Of a stretch of DNA of 64,000 nt, positions 1 to 10,811 are shown in pieces (the stretch's first letter is position 1; each line of letters starts with the position of its first letter). The translations under genes and the position numbers were made by a program. The stretch lies in assembly GCA_963921935.1 (NCBI GenBank), contig OY998177.1, positions 5,111,754 to 5,175,753 on the forward strand, in the 5' to 3' direction. The notes beneath the pieces were generated by a model. It ran no database searches and was not told where the DNA came from. It saw only the letters and a program-made list of their open reading frames with translations. This DNA comes from Galeruca laticollis. Lineage: Eukaryota > Arthropoda > Insecta > Coleoptera > Chrysomelidae.

Positions 1-690
1 TGCAAAGGAAATTGAATTTTCTATATCTTACAATATAGAGTTTAATATTTCATACATGTTTAATATTTGATTAAATACGTCGTCGATGAAAATAGTATTG
101 TTATATTGGTTTTGAATGAATTTACTTATGGTATTAATTTTGTATTCTAATAATCTCTCATTTTTATTTATTTGTTGAATGGTTGAGTTGAAATCATCAA
201 AGAAACAGCTAATGTATTTTGTGTTTTGATTGTTTGTGTTAGAGAATTTTGATTTTGTTGAAGTTCCTTAATAAGTCTCTTGTAATGTTCGTCATCGTTG
301 GCGTCCAAATTTCCGCTAATAGCTTTCAAAACTGAACCGAGCCCATTGATTAGGCCACATTTTGTCCTCCGTTAATGAGGTAATAATTCACTTAATTTTA
401 TTTCTATTTGTGTTTCGATAAAGTTAATTGTATTTAAGTTGGTTGGTAGTTCTTCGATTTTTACGTTATTAATTTTAATCAAGTCGATTGTTTTTGAAGT
501 TTTGGTCTTTAATTTTTGAAATTCGATGTTAATGGAATTTAAATCATAATAATATAATATTGAATGATAATATTGAATTATTTTTGCGTTGCCGAGTTTA
601 ACTGGAAGAAGGCCAGGGTTATCTTGGAGATTCCGGAGAGTTATAGTTTCTTGGAATCCGAGAATTCCTGGTAATCTGAAATAATAACAT
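1..690 (-). pseudogene. env-like remnant of the errantivirus-like element
   Basis: Downstream of the integrase end the minus strand shows a broken frame. It starts with residues LPGILGFQ near 665-640 and is stopped near 380. It then shows CGLINGLGS at about 331-360, preceded by a basic RRTK stretch. A basic cleavage-like site followed by a glycine-rich hydrophobic stretch resembles the fusion-peptide region of errantivirus env and baculovirus F proteins. Several stops follow. The region is a decayed fragment and its downstream part is outside the window. The family assignment rests on this motif and on its position after pol. Confidence 0.6.
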
Positions 691-694
691 GTAA

Positions 695-1542
695 TTAAGA
701 GTCAAAAGAATATAATCTTTTTAGTGGGCGTTTAACATTGTCCATATGTAATTTACCACGTTTTGCAGTTGTTAGAGTTTTACGTTTTGTGTTTATTGTT
801 TTAAGAGTAACTGGCTTATCAAATTTATTAGAATTTTTCTGTCTTTCCTTTCTTTTGATAAATATGGTTTGATTTGGTGCGAATATTTTTGGATCTTCGC
901 GGTTTTTGTTGATTTTCTCTAAATGTTTGGTTTTTTGTTCGATTAGATGTGAATTAATTTCGCGTACAATAGTTTTGATCAATCTTTATGTTGATTGACG
1001 TAATCGTTTATTAGTAATTTGTCAATTTCTAAATTGAATGGATCGTTTTCTGAGATATGCCTGTTGACAATATCAATTGGTTTTAGTTTTGCTGTGGAGT
1101 GAATAGAATTATTATATGCCAGAATAGCATTCACAATTTTATTTTTTATTGGGGTATTAGAGAATCCTTGTGAATTTAGTAATCTTAAATGTTCTATTAT
1201 TGTCGAGTGGAAACGTTCGACAATACCGTTCGATTGTGGGTGATCCGGTGAACAAAAATGTAGTTTGACTTTATGGAGGCTTAGAAGTTCAGTTACAACA
1301 GTATTTTTTAATTCGGTGCCGTTGTCACAAATTATTTGGTTGGGTATACCGTGATGGGAGAAAAATTTGATGAGATTATTAGCTATTTCTGTTCCTGATA
1401 AGGCTTCTAAATAGTAGGCTTGAGCATACTTTGAAAAACTATCTACAATCGTTAAAAAAAATTTATTTTCGAATGTGAATGAGTTGATGTGTACTATTTC
1501 GAAGGGTTTAGTCGCATTGCGTTGGTTATAATTTAAAAGCAA
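695..1542 (-). pseudogene. Integrase and pol C-terminus of the errantivirus-like element
   Basis: Two overlapping frames (1542-979 and 982-695) form one integrase broken by a frameshift near 980. The first frame carries the catalytic core. The position of the first aspartate reads HINSF, so the usual Asp appears as Asn. The second aspartate is in CDNGTEL and the glutamate in NGIVERFH. The zinc-binding N-terminus is absent because the deletion junction lies just upstream. The second frame is lysine-rich, as expected for the integrase C-terminus, and ends 5 bases before the env-like region. The Asp-to-Asn change and the frameshift make the enzyme inactive. Confidence 0.85.
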
Positions 1543-1640
1543 TTTTGGGGTCTATGAAAGACCTACTCGAACTGGAGTCGATCAAGAATTTTAGATTATG
1601 TTCAGGTAGAACTACATAGGGCAGTTCGCTAGATTTAACA
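1543..1640 (-). pseudogene. Protease stub at the deletion junction
   Basis: The minus strand reads a short frame with LKFLIDSSSSRSFIDP, the active-site loop of a retroviral-type aspartic protease in which the usual Asp-Ser/Thr-Gly appears as Asp-Ser-Ser. Right after it (about 1545) the sequence passes directly into the integrase core at 1542. Roughly 2.5 kb of protease, reverse transcriptase and RNase H coding sequence is therefore missing; that size is an estimate from family architecture. Confidence 0.7.
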
Positions 1641-1707
1641 TTGTTAAGTGAGATAATTTCGGGGCTGAAACAACTGGGTTTATTTTGTGAGGTATGTTCT
1701 GAGACAC

Positions 1708-2990
1708 TTACTGAAAATTTACGCCATCGTCGAGTGGCTCTGTTGTATCACCATTATTTTTATCATCGGTGTATGGTAACTGATAGGGATGGTCATCATC
1801 GTCTTGTGATTCTACATTATAGAGTTCTTCAGATATAAAATTGGGACGATTATTTGGAGGTCTATTATTTGTAGTCGGGAATTGTCTGTTGAACTGATTT
1901 GTATTTCTAGTTGACATCGACATGGGCGATGGTTTAGGGAATCTATTATTATTTGGATTGGGTCTGAACACATTGGTATTCGAATTTGGTTGTCTAAAGA
2001 CTTCAGAGTTCCTAGGAAAATTGTGTTGTATTTGTCGGGGTTGTATTGGTATAGGTTGAGAAGGAAAGTTATTTGTTTGTCTGGTAAACAAGTGATTCGG
2101 AGTATGCGAATTAAATGAAGATTGATTGGGTGTTTGCATTGATCGATGATTCGATCTGTTACTATTATTGGCAAATTGTCTAGGGAAATTTCTATTAGAT
2201 GAATTTTGAAGATAATGGGCATTTTCTTCTTGAATAACGTATTGCATAGCCTCTGTTAAAGAAGCGGGCCTCATGCATCGGATGGTGGTTCCTAGGGGTT
2301 CTCTTAACCCGGAGAGAAACGTTTTGAGGGCTAAATTTTGATATAGGGTATTTTTGAGAAATCTTGCAGCCTCTGTATTTTCGTGGATATTAACATAGCT
2401 ACAAATTAAATTTAGAATATGTAAGCATCTATCATAGAACGATTAAGAAGACTCATTCGAATTTTGTTCGAGCATTACGAGATCTCTATTCATCAAACTT
2501 CGTCTCTTTGGTCTGAGAAATTACTAGTCAGAACGTTTTTTAATTCGACCCATGTATTACAAGAGTGAATATTTATTATAGTTTTAGCGTTTCCTTTAAT
2601 TTTTGATAATATAGAATTCAACAAATAAATATTCTGAAAGTTATTGTGGTTTTCCCTATCTTCGAAATGAGCAATAATGGATTCACTTACAGAAATAAAT
2701 CTGTTTAGGTTGTTAGGGTTACCATCAAATTCTGGAATGCAGTTAATATATTCCCATTTAAATTGTGCTTGTGCCATTTCTGATTCTAATTGATCGTTAT
2801 TTACGATTGGTTGCGTTATAAGGTTTGATGAATGACTACTTCTTAGGTTATTTACTCTTAAGGTATTTGATTTCTTAAATTTATGCTTAAATTTTGTTTT
2901 ATCTTTTGAATTTGTTGCAGTAGAAAGAGAACCAACACTCAATTTACTAAAAGCAGTTTGAATTTCGTCCAAAAGATTATTTGAATACAT
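1708..2990 (-). pseudogene. Gag of the errantivirus-like element
   Basis: The N-terminal half is open from 2990 to 2493 and contains a stretch ending SNFSDQRDE, typical of 17.6/297-type Gag. The C-terminal half is open from 2274 to 1708. It is rich in Asn, Pro, Gln and Arg and has no CCHC knuckle, which also fits this group. Between them (2492-2275) the continuation RFLKNTLYQNLALKTFLSGL can be read only by changing frame, so there is at least one indel. Gag would build the virus-like particle. Residues before 2990 lead back to the leader and primer site. Confidence 0.75.
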
Positions 2991-3266
2991 AAATTGTACT
3001 TAAAAAATAATCAATGCGACTTTGATCATGTTTTTCTTAACTATAAGGGGTAGGTAATCCCTGCAGAATTCAGGCGATGTGGGTCCTAATTCTCGAAATA
3101 CGGAATGGTCTGGAACAGGTCTCCAATAGACTGATGAATGATTCCAAAACTGGTACTTCACTGAACACAGGCCGGCTCTTTTTCACTTTAAACTTGTTTG
3201 CAAAGTTCGATTTGTCGGTAAATCGTTGAAACGAATATCGGACGTTCAATACTCACGACCCGAACA

Positions 3267-3284
3267 ATCCTACTGACTGCGCCA
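3267..3284 (-). other. Primer-binding site, serine tRNA type
   Basis: The minus strand reads TGGCGCAGTCAGTAGGAT three bases inside the LTR edge. This matches the primer site of 17.6-group errantiviruses, which is complementary to the 3' end of a serine tRNA. Confidence 0.7.
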
Positions 3285-3287
3285 AAA

Positions 3288-3555
3288 ATGTACTTTATTT
3301 CGTAAATCTACTTTTTAAAAACTACAAACTAACTATACCGACAATATTCGTTTGGTTCTAACTGCTGACTGACTTATTCTTGAAAGAAAATGAATTTATA
3401 TATAAATCTAAAAAAACAACGTAAACAAATTACAATATCATATTATTATAACTGATCTGCGGGTGAGATGTGATATAATTTGCACATAATTATGGGATTA
3501 TGTCGGGCAATATGTACTAAACTGTATGCTGATTTAACAAACGGCCCACGTTACT
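3288..3555 (-). repeat. 5' LTR of the errantivirus-like element
   Basis: About 268 bp, beginning AGTAACGT on the minus strand and ending just before the primer site. It contains a TATA-like stretch (minus strand TATATATAAATT, about 3395-3405) and AATAAAG near its end as a possible polyadenylation signal. The second LTR lies outside the window, so the borders come from the conserved AGT start and the primer-site position only. Confidence 0.65.
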
Positions 3556-3916
3556 GGAAAAAACCTGAAGTAGTTCAAATAATTGCACAACGTGGTAATC
3601 AGTCATTTTTTGGCACTGTAAGCATATGTTACGATGAGTGTAAGTAGTGATGAGTATTTGTGTGAAATCGTAGTGAAACAATGTAAGAGACGTAAGAATA
3701 CTGATAGAATATTAGACGTTATGAAGAAGTTAAGGTTGTAGTCAGGGTTATAGTCTTACGAGTTAGGTGATGATTGCAAGTGTAAATGATTAAAATGTTA
3801 TGCAGGTCTGTGAACAATGTCATGATGCTACTTACCATTACAAAGTATGGGTGAAGAGGGGAAACACATCTGAAGATGTAGAAATTTGTTATCGTGCATT
3901 TACTGCAATTCATGGT
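3556..3916 (+). other. Unassigned stretch with a short open frame
   Basis: Between two LTRs, the plus strand holds an open frame entered after a TATGCAG acceptor-like site (about 3800-3806). It reads VCEQCHDATYHYKVWVKRG and then CYRAFTAIHGC before running into the LTR at 3917. A preceding short frame (3556-3640, starting WKKPEVVQII) ends near a GTGTAAGT donor-like site. This could be a broken gene or element piece. I do not recognise it. Confidence 0.25.
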
Positions 3917-4177
3917 TGTGGTATCCTGATGGGAACATTAAAACACTTCGACCAAGTAGTAGTGATATATTTAATAGCTAAAAATTATAATCTTTAAAAC
4001 AATTAATAATTATACATAAATCTAATACTATAACAATTAACATCAACTGTATTGACCCAGAGCTCAGGTAATAAGTACTAACTGATGATTAGAATATATA
4101 ATGTGAATCATCATCCACACATTTATGTGGTAACAAATAAATATATCTTAATTCTTAGTCATTAGCGCACGCCCACA
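3917..4177 (-). repeat. LTR (copy A) of a second LTR retrotransposon
   Basis: This 261-bp segment begins TGTGG and ends CCACA and is closely repeated at 31446-31706 with the same length and ends. Perfect 5-bp inverted ends are normal for LTRs. The segment lies directly after a pol C-terminus on the minus strand, so it is the 3' LTR of a truncated copy. No matching target duplication is visible (flanks ATGGT and TTCGT). Confidence 0.65.
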
Positions 4178-4460
4178 TTCGTTCCCATTTCCTCAGCCTA
4201 ATAGCATCAATCTTCTTAGAGATATCCAGATTCCCTGGTTGACTGATGCCATCTACTGTCTGAGCGGAAACAGGCTTGTAGAGGGGTGACTTTGCTGCCT
4301 TTTCTGGGTATGTTGAGGTGTGGTTTGTTGAATCTGAAAAACTAGTCTCATTTTATGCTTGAGGGTTTGCTCGTGCTGTTTCACTGGTTTCGTTTAGTAT
4401 TGGTTTCAAATGACTTATGTGATGTGTCATAGTTTTGCTTTCTCCAAACAATTCAACTTC
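4178..4460 (-). pseudogene. Pol C-terminal fragment next to LTR copy A
   Basis: The minus strand reads NEVELFGESKTMTHHISHLKP, then a stop, then an open tail ending KKIDAIRLRKWERMWA just before the LTR. A HisxxHisLeuLysPro stretch near the end of pol resembles the domain after the integrase of Ty3/Gypsy elements. The rest of the element is missing to the right. A purine-rich AGGAAATGGGAACGA next to the LTR is a possible polypurine tract. Confidence 0.5.
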
Positions 4461-4920
4461 ATTATAGATTAGAATATATTTTTCATCTATGAGAATTATA
4501 CATAATACAAAACTTCACATAAATCACAACTAGTCAACTAAGGAAACAAAATTCAGGTAAATACAATAAAAACATTCGCATGAATAAAATCATCTATAGA
4601 GTAAGTAAGTTTTAATATACAGTATTAATAGGTGAGAAACTCCTCGATAGAATGTATGCTGTAATAAAAGAGTGGTATATTTCTAAATTTCTTTGATGTT
4701 CCCATGTTTCTTTTTGTATTCAATACATTACTGTACTTATTGTAGCATATCATTCCAATATGACTTGGAGAATGTTGCCCTATTTCTAAATGTGAAAATA
4801 GTTGGTGGATGTCACTTTAATGTCTAGTGTCATAGTCATGTATGTCTTAATTTTTTATAAATGAACTTTGATTATCTTTAATAAATAAAATTAGTTGGAA
4901 TATAAATAGACTTGGTAGAG
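4461..4920. other. AT-rich stretch without a recognised feature
   Basis: I see no open frame of note, no repeat shared with the rest of the window and no structural RNA here. Confidence 0.4.
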
Positions 4921-5157
4921 TTAAAATTTCAGCCTTTTTAAAAAAAGATCTGCACATCTTTCTTGGAGAAACATTGTACATAACTCTATTATTCCCAAGA
5001 ATTTGAATTGATCGACACTCTGAATAGATTTTCCATTAACATGTAAAAAAGGCTCAACATAAAATGTGTTTTTATAATTCGCATATGAAAGAGACTTCAT
5101 TATAACATTGTTTACAGTATCACAATGAAATATCTTTGAACACTTTTTTAGTGTCAT
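4921..5157 (-). pseudogene. Reverse transcriptase fragment, CR1/Jockey-like LINE
   Basis: The frame contains FLHVNGKSIQSVDQFKFLGI, the segment just after the palm and thumb of CR1/Jockey-type LINE reverse transcriptases (usual form NGKxIxxVxxFKFLGI). Normally it lies before the C-terminal region that sits at 5757-5470. Its position further downstream means that it comes from another copy or from a rearrangement. Confidence 0.6.
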
Positions 5158-5469
5158 ACAGTTTGTTATTGTATGTATTTTTATTTGACATTTGACTTTA
5201 ACCTTAACTTACAAAACAAATTATAAAATGGTCTGGGATAGTTCTAGCTAGCAAATTAATATATTAAATCGTCTTAAAGATAAATTGGAACAATTTGTAT
5301 ATTAAGAAGATTTTTAATAAATAAAATACGCTAACGTTTATTCATCAATGATTTGTCAATTGTTTAGTTTGTTATTTTATATGATCAATACACAGGTATA
5401 CATAATGCTCGAGTTTTGGGATTAATTACCAGATACCTATGTGAAGATATACTACAGAAATGATTCTGT

Positions 5470-6390
5470 TCATGATATGATATAAATAAGACGCAAGAAT
5501 ATATGAAGATGCTCTTTTTTAAACCAATAATCATCCTCTATTTGCTTAAATGGAGGTTTGGGGAATCTACAGAATTGCCATTTTAAATACAAATCACTCC
5601 TCCTAGTTAAAAAACAGGGATAATGTAATTCTATGTTATTTAAAAAATGCAATAAATGCGAATTATAAAAAATATTTTGTAAAACTTGTGTCAAAATAAC
5701 CTTTTGTAGTATCTGTACTTTGTGCAACTCACCGCATCGCAGTTTGTATTGACACATTCAATGTTAAACCATTTTCTCTGAAATACTTATTCAGCTCAAA
5801 AGATGCCACATTAGTTTCGTCAATGAGTCTTCAAATTGTTGATATACTATGATAATATTAGTGTCATAAGCATACTGAATCATTTTTTGAGAGGTTGAAC
5901 CAATTTAGTTAATATCACTAATGAAGATAATACAATATGATTGGCCAAGAATCGATCCTTGTGGCAGTCCAATTTCTGTGACCCATGTGACCGCTTGAGT
6001 TCAATTGGACAAATAAGATTTCACCCAGTCAAAGGGTTTTCCATGTATTACAATTCCTTGAAGTTTTAACAGCAAAAGATTATGATTAACTTTGTCAAAT
6101 GCTCGGCGAAGATCATAAAAAAGCCCCAAAACATGTAGCTTTTCATTAAGTGCATTATATATGAATTCTAAACAAGCAGCAATGGCACTGGATGTTGATC
6201 TTTTCTTTTTAAAGCCATTTTGAAATTGAGGTAGCATATTAAACTGTACAAGATAATTAATGAGACGTTCAGAGAATGTCAGTTCAAATATTTTAGTTAT
6301 TTGACTTTGTATACAAATAAGACGGTAGTTATTTAATTCATCTCTTATACCCTTGTTTTTGTAAACTGGAATTCCTTTAGATACTTTCAA
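5470..6390 (-). pseudogene. Reverse transcriptase of the split CR1-like LINE, RT core and C-terminal part
   Basis: The frame 6390-6001 holds RT motifs NNYRLICIQSQITKIFE, an NGFKKKRSTSSAI stretch and FYDLRRAFDKVNHNLLLLKL. The reading then continues out of frame through GLPQGSILG (near 5975-5950) to the catalytic box, which reads AYDTN where YADDTN is expected, so one aspartate is gone. A C-terminal frame follows at 5757-5470 (CGELHKVQILQK). The part normally between catalytic box and C-terminus is missing. The EN domain and ORF1 of the same element lie at 19116-20780, beyond the inserted LTR element. Confidence 0.8.
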
Positions 6391-6977
6391 ATTAGGAATT
6401 ATATCTGAGGTAAACGATTCATTAATTAAATGAGATATGGAACCGTCTGCAGGTTTAGAGGTGGTTTTATTGATGATACATATAATCTCATCAGGAGTTG
6501 TTGGAAATAGAAAGAAGTTTGTATGAGATGTATTGAGTTACATATTATAATTAGGAATAATGTTGTTTTGGTTCACAGTTACAAAATATTTATTAATATA
6601 ATTTGCTTTTTCTTTAGGTGTTAAGTTATTTTCTCCCTCAATTTTTATGTTCTTTACATTGTTTTTTTTATGTTTCCCTTAGATTCATTAATTATTTTCC
6701 AAGATTCCCTCATCATATTATCACTGTTACTAATTCTATCATAATTTTTTTCACTTAAATACGAGTATTTTTTAGTTAGTTTTTGGTATTCTTTTTGTAA
6801 CGCTCTGTATAATTTTGATTGTTTATAACTGTTCTCAACCTGTTCATTTCACACAGTTGATCATGTACTTCTTTCATTGTTGATGAAAAATAATTTTATG
6901 TTTAAATTTTTTAAGACATTTGTTTTAGTAAATATTACATCAAAATAATATACAAATGATTCGTAAAATTTTGCAAA
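6391..6977 (-). pseudogene. Endonuclease-to-RT linker of the CR1-like LINE
   Basis: The minus strand from 6977 reads KFAKFYESFVYYFDVIFTKT, matching the linker of CR1-type ORF2 proteins just before the reverse transcriptase. Many stops follow up to the RT frame at 6390. The segment ends abruptly at 6977 against the LTR of the Woot-like element. Confidence 0.6.
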
Positions 6978-9900
6978 TTTCACATGAAAGTTGTGGCTTT
7001 GTACACCTCGTCCTAAGTTTCTTCTGATAAAGTATTTTGAAATGTAACTACAGCAGAAACGCAGAGTCTTTTCCATCATGTGACTGATATGATATCAACT
7101 ATATGCATCTTAATCAAAACAATATGACAAACGCTTGTATTAAGTTTCGCTCTTTTTCTGTTATTAGAAGAGGACAGTACTAACATAGTATGTGTTGAAT
7201 AATATCGTCAACTAAGTCACGTGATGGAAAAGCTTCACCGTTTCTACTGTATGTTAGGATCACTTAAATTTCATTTATATACACAACTGATTTTTGAAAG
7301 AGACTTAGTACAGCAAGATATGATATGATCAGAGAAGAACATATCACACACTTTTTCCTTATCTATATTGTAATTGGTGAAGATATTGTCTATACATGTC
7401 GAGCTGGTACTGGTTATTCTTGTAGGTACGCTAATGTGATGTGATACGTTTCAATTTTGTGGTTGTGCAAATTAAGTTACAGGTACTTGAAAATATAATT
7501 CGTCATGCAATTTAACATCATTTTGACCTACCATGTATATTAGGAAATCCAGTGGCATCTATATTGGAAATAATTAATAATATTGTACAGCCATAAACAA
7601 TAGTCGATGGGTAATGAAAGAGTTATTACATTATTTTGTTGTATACTAAGAACATGAATTCTTATCACCGCATATTATTATGTTTTCATTTGTGACAGAT
7701 CTGATGTCTATGTTAGCTTCATGCACTACAGACTTGCGTTCGTTGGAGCGATTCTGAACTCGGATTAAGGAATCGTTCGACAGTCAACACGTTGGAGTTA
7801 AAGGTGTGTGATTCAGACGTTAGAGTTGGGTTTATTGTCTCAATTAGCTAATATTGAGAGTATGCGAGTAATTTTTATTACCTTTCCTAATTAACTATAC
7901 GTCAAGTATTTATTTTATTTTTGTGGAGCATGTCCCCGTGGTGCTACTCCGAATGCACTATCCCTGATACATATCTTTGTAACGCGATTCTCCGTGATGT
8001 GTCTATGCATATATTATTCTGTGATATATACTTGTTGGATATCTCAGCTCTTATTGGTTATTGGAAGCTTTGACATCTCGAGACCATTCTGATTGGCTGG
8101 CTGGTTTGACACAAGACCTTTTGATTTTGCCTGTGAATATACTGGACAATTCATTGTTCGCTGGGTATATCGAAGTCAAGTGGGTTGAATTTATGTCGCC
8201 AGTTTTGGATGAAATAATTGAATATTTCACCTTATATTAAGGGATGACCGATTGGTAATACACATTTCCCAGGTATCGTTAGATATTTTTGGAGTTGTTA
8301 GGAGAGTATAGACCTGTGGAAATACCATTTTTTTTTGGGATCAGATAATTCAACTGACAGGTGGTTTTTTTGTTATGCTGTCATTCCTGTTAATTGTAAG
8401 TATCAGAATGTTTCTATAGTTTCATTAACTATATAGCTGTACATTGTACATGAAAACCAATCTTGAAGAGGATATATTGTTTCAGTAGGCCTTTATCACA
8501 GTACCTAGGGTAATAAAACCTTCAGCCCTATATATTTGGAACTCAAACTGGCCATTTGGTAAGAAATATTACAGTTTTTTATATATAGATGAATATTCTA
8601 GTAATTTTAAAGCGTTTTATCTTTGGATAATGTATTTTTTTTGTTGATTGAAGGTCAACTGGTTTTATAGTTTAGGTACTTAGTTCATAGGTATTGGCTC
8701 CATATGAGATCGTATCTTGTTTTTATGTCAAATGTAAAAAGATTATAGTTAATATGTTAAGCTCGATTAGTATTGTAATTTTTTGTTGGTCAAACATGAA
8801 ATATAGAATTTTCTAGTTAACTTTTGTTAGCAAAATTAAGTAAATCAATATTAGTTGATTAGTCTTTATGATTAATAGAAGTCTTGCTCTTATGATATTA
8901 GTAGATATTTCAGTTTAGAGATCAGTAATAGAGATTACTCATATCGGATATATGACTGCTAGAGGGAGTTAATCGATTAGGGGGTACAGTTTAGATTGAT
9001 ATTTCGTTTTGATAATTGAGACTGAAAGAAAATGTATAAAGCATTAACATATTTCTCTGTTCCCTGTTCTCTTTTCTTCTCTTCTTTTCTGTTCTGCTCT
9101 TTTTCTCGTTCGACAATCTTTACTATTCTGGATTTGGTTTTGGATTTCATTTTATGGGACAACGTTGAGTCAGAACAACAAACTTGTATGGGGGAAAACT
9201 TGGATTGTTACTGAAGAGTACAATATTGGATAATATAGCATTCTATAGAAGTAGTAGTTGGTAGCCACCACTAGCAACCATCAAGACGCAGTGGATTTCA
9301 CGCAAGTTTTAAACTTTGGTTTATGTAAAATACCTTTTTGCGCATAACACTTGTTTATATCCGTCAGTGTAGATTGTAGATAACTTTTTTTATTACCGTA
9401 AGCCACTTGTGGTACGCAGATTACGATACTTGTGTTGATCAAGTATTACAAATACTTTGATCAATATACACTATTAAATTAAACCTGTTTTACCATTTAT
9501 ACTCACATTGTGGATTGGTGATAACTACACCGATTGTTGTTAAATTTGTAAACGTTACTGTGGCTATTCAATTTTAACATACTGAGTTATTTGAGTTGGT
9601 GGTAGTACGCGTATGAGCTCATATGTTATTGCGCCATATTGTATTTTCAATATTTACTTTCAAATTTCACATTTAATTGCATAAACGTTATTTTGTGCCA
9701 TAGATACGTATGGTATTTTGTATTGATTTAACCCTATATTGTATTTGGAACTTAAGTATATAGTTTTCTCATTCTACCGGCTAATCGAGTACTCGTTTGA
9801 GAAATTTCATTTGTATGTAGGTACTGGTTTGTACATATTTATACCCAACAAACAATCCAGGCTGTAACATAGGATTTCAATCGGGGGGAATTATAGGATT

Positions 9901-10622
9901 TTACCAGGGGGGTTTTATAGGATTTTACCAGGGGGGTTGTATAGGATTTTACCAGGGGGGTTTATAGGATTTTACTTGGGGGGAATTAAAGGATTTTACT
10001 TAGGGAATATATAGGATCTTAACCCAGGGATTTATAGGATTTTAAAGTATCATTGGGTACTAGTGGGTACATCCTGTCAACCTTTTTTTTGTACAAATTG
10101 TAGTAGGATTGAGTTACTACTGGGGAGTGATACATTGGTTTTAAAGGTACGGGATATATATTTTTGACTTGGGTTACTTGTATATATATATTTGTATAAA
10201 TTTTTGTACATCATTTAATCAAGGGGGAATTACACTTACCTATGATAATTTGTGTTTATGACTTATGAGTCATTTTGGACACCTGGGGGAATTTATTGTA
10301 ATTTTGTGGTACCCTTGTATGTACTAGTTGTATTAGTAGAACCTTGTAAGATCACTTGATATACTAAGCCAATTCATTAAACTTAGACTTGGGTAAGTGA
10401 CATCTGACTTTTATTTCTCCACCTATTTGGTAGTCTTGGGTGGGAAAAACTTGTGTAGGTAGTTGTCGGGAGGCAAGATTGCCTGGCGCCCTTTTACATT
10501 TATTTAGTCTATGAACAACGGACCCCCCCGTCTCCGCAAGAGTTAGAGGCAACGCCTAGAAGCGCACAGTATGCACCGAGTTTTAGGTTCATAGATCTCA
10601 GAGTGAATAACGGTAGGTGGCA
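6978..10622 (+). repeat. 5' LTR of the Woot-like element
   Basis: It matches 15434-19115 throughout, with scattered substitutions. The first seven bases of the 3' copy (TGATACG) are missing here; the repeat starts at TTTCACATG against LINE sequence. It ends GGTAGGTGGCA seven bases before the primer site. Compared with the 3' copy it lacks about 60 bp near 8420 and has one more unit of the G-rich minirepeat at 9883-9983. It holds only short frames that I do not regard as genes. Confidence 0.9.
9860..10050 (+). repeat. G-rich minirepeat inside the 5' LTR
   Basis: Units of 22-26 bp with the core ATAGGATTTTACCAGGGGGG occur in tandem. Five runs of six G are seen at 9883, 9907, 9931, 9955 and 9978, followed by more diverged units. 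The 3' LTR has four such runs (18395-18471). Confidence 0.85.
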
Positions 10623-10628
10623 TATTTT

Positions 10629-10646
10629 TGGCGCCCAACGTGGGGC
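10629..10646 (+). other. Primer-binding site, lysine tRNA (CUU) type
   Basis: TGGCGCCCAACGTGGGGC is the complement of the 3' end of tRNA-Lys(CUU) including CCA. It lies seven bases after the LTR end, which fixes the direction of the element and the LTR border. Confidence 0.8.
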
Positions 10647-10811
10647 CTGAAAATTGAAGTAGATACGTACAAAATTGTGTAAATTTTCTAGTAAAATTAA
10701 GTATAGAATTTTCCCAAATTTGATTGTCATAGGTAGTGAGGTTATTGTAATTTTGTTTTATTACCACTGGTTAGGTTAGTTTTGCTCAGATAGGTAGATA
10801 CATATCTAAAA

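Larger units (their letters stand above)
1..3555 (-). mobile_element. Errantivirus-like LTR retrotransposon, internally deleted, 3' end outside the window
   Basis: Read on the minus strand the order is LTR (3555-3288), tRNA-type primer site, gag, a few residues of protease, integrase, and an env-like region that runs off the window at position 1. The LTR beginning AGTAACGT, the serine-tRNA primer site and an env after pol are features of the 17.6/297/ZAM group of Ty3/Gypsy elements. Most of protease and all of reverse transcriptase and RNase H are missing between about 1543 and 1550, and the remaining frames carry shifts and stops. The copy is therefore dead. The 3' LTR would lie to the left of the window. 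Confidence 0.85.

Noticed and set aside
9032..9214. Hydrophobic open frame inside the Woot-like LTR (and its counterpart at 17551)
   Set aside because: The two LTR copies differ by indels inside the frame, and nothing resembles a known protein.
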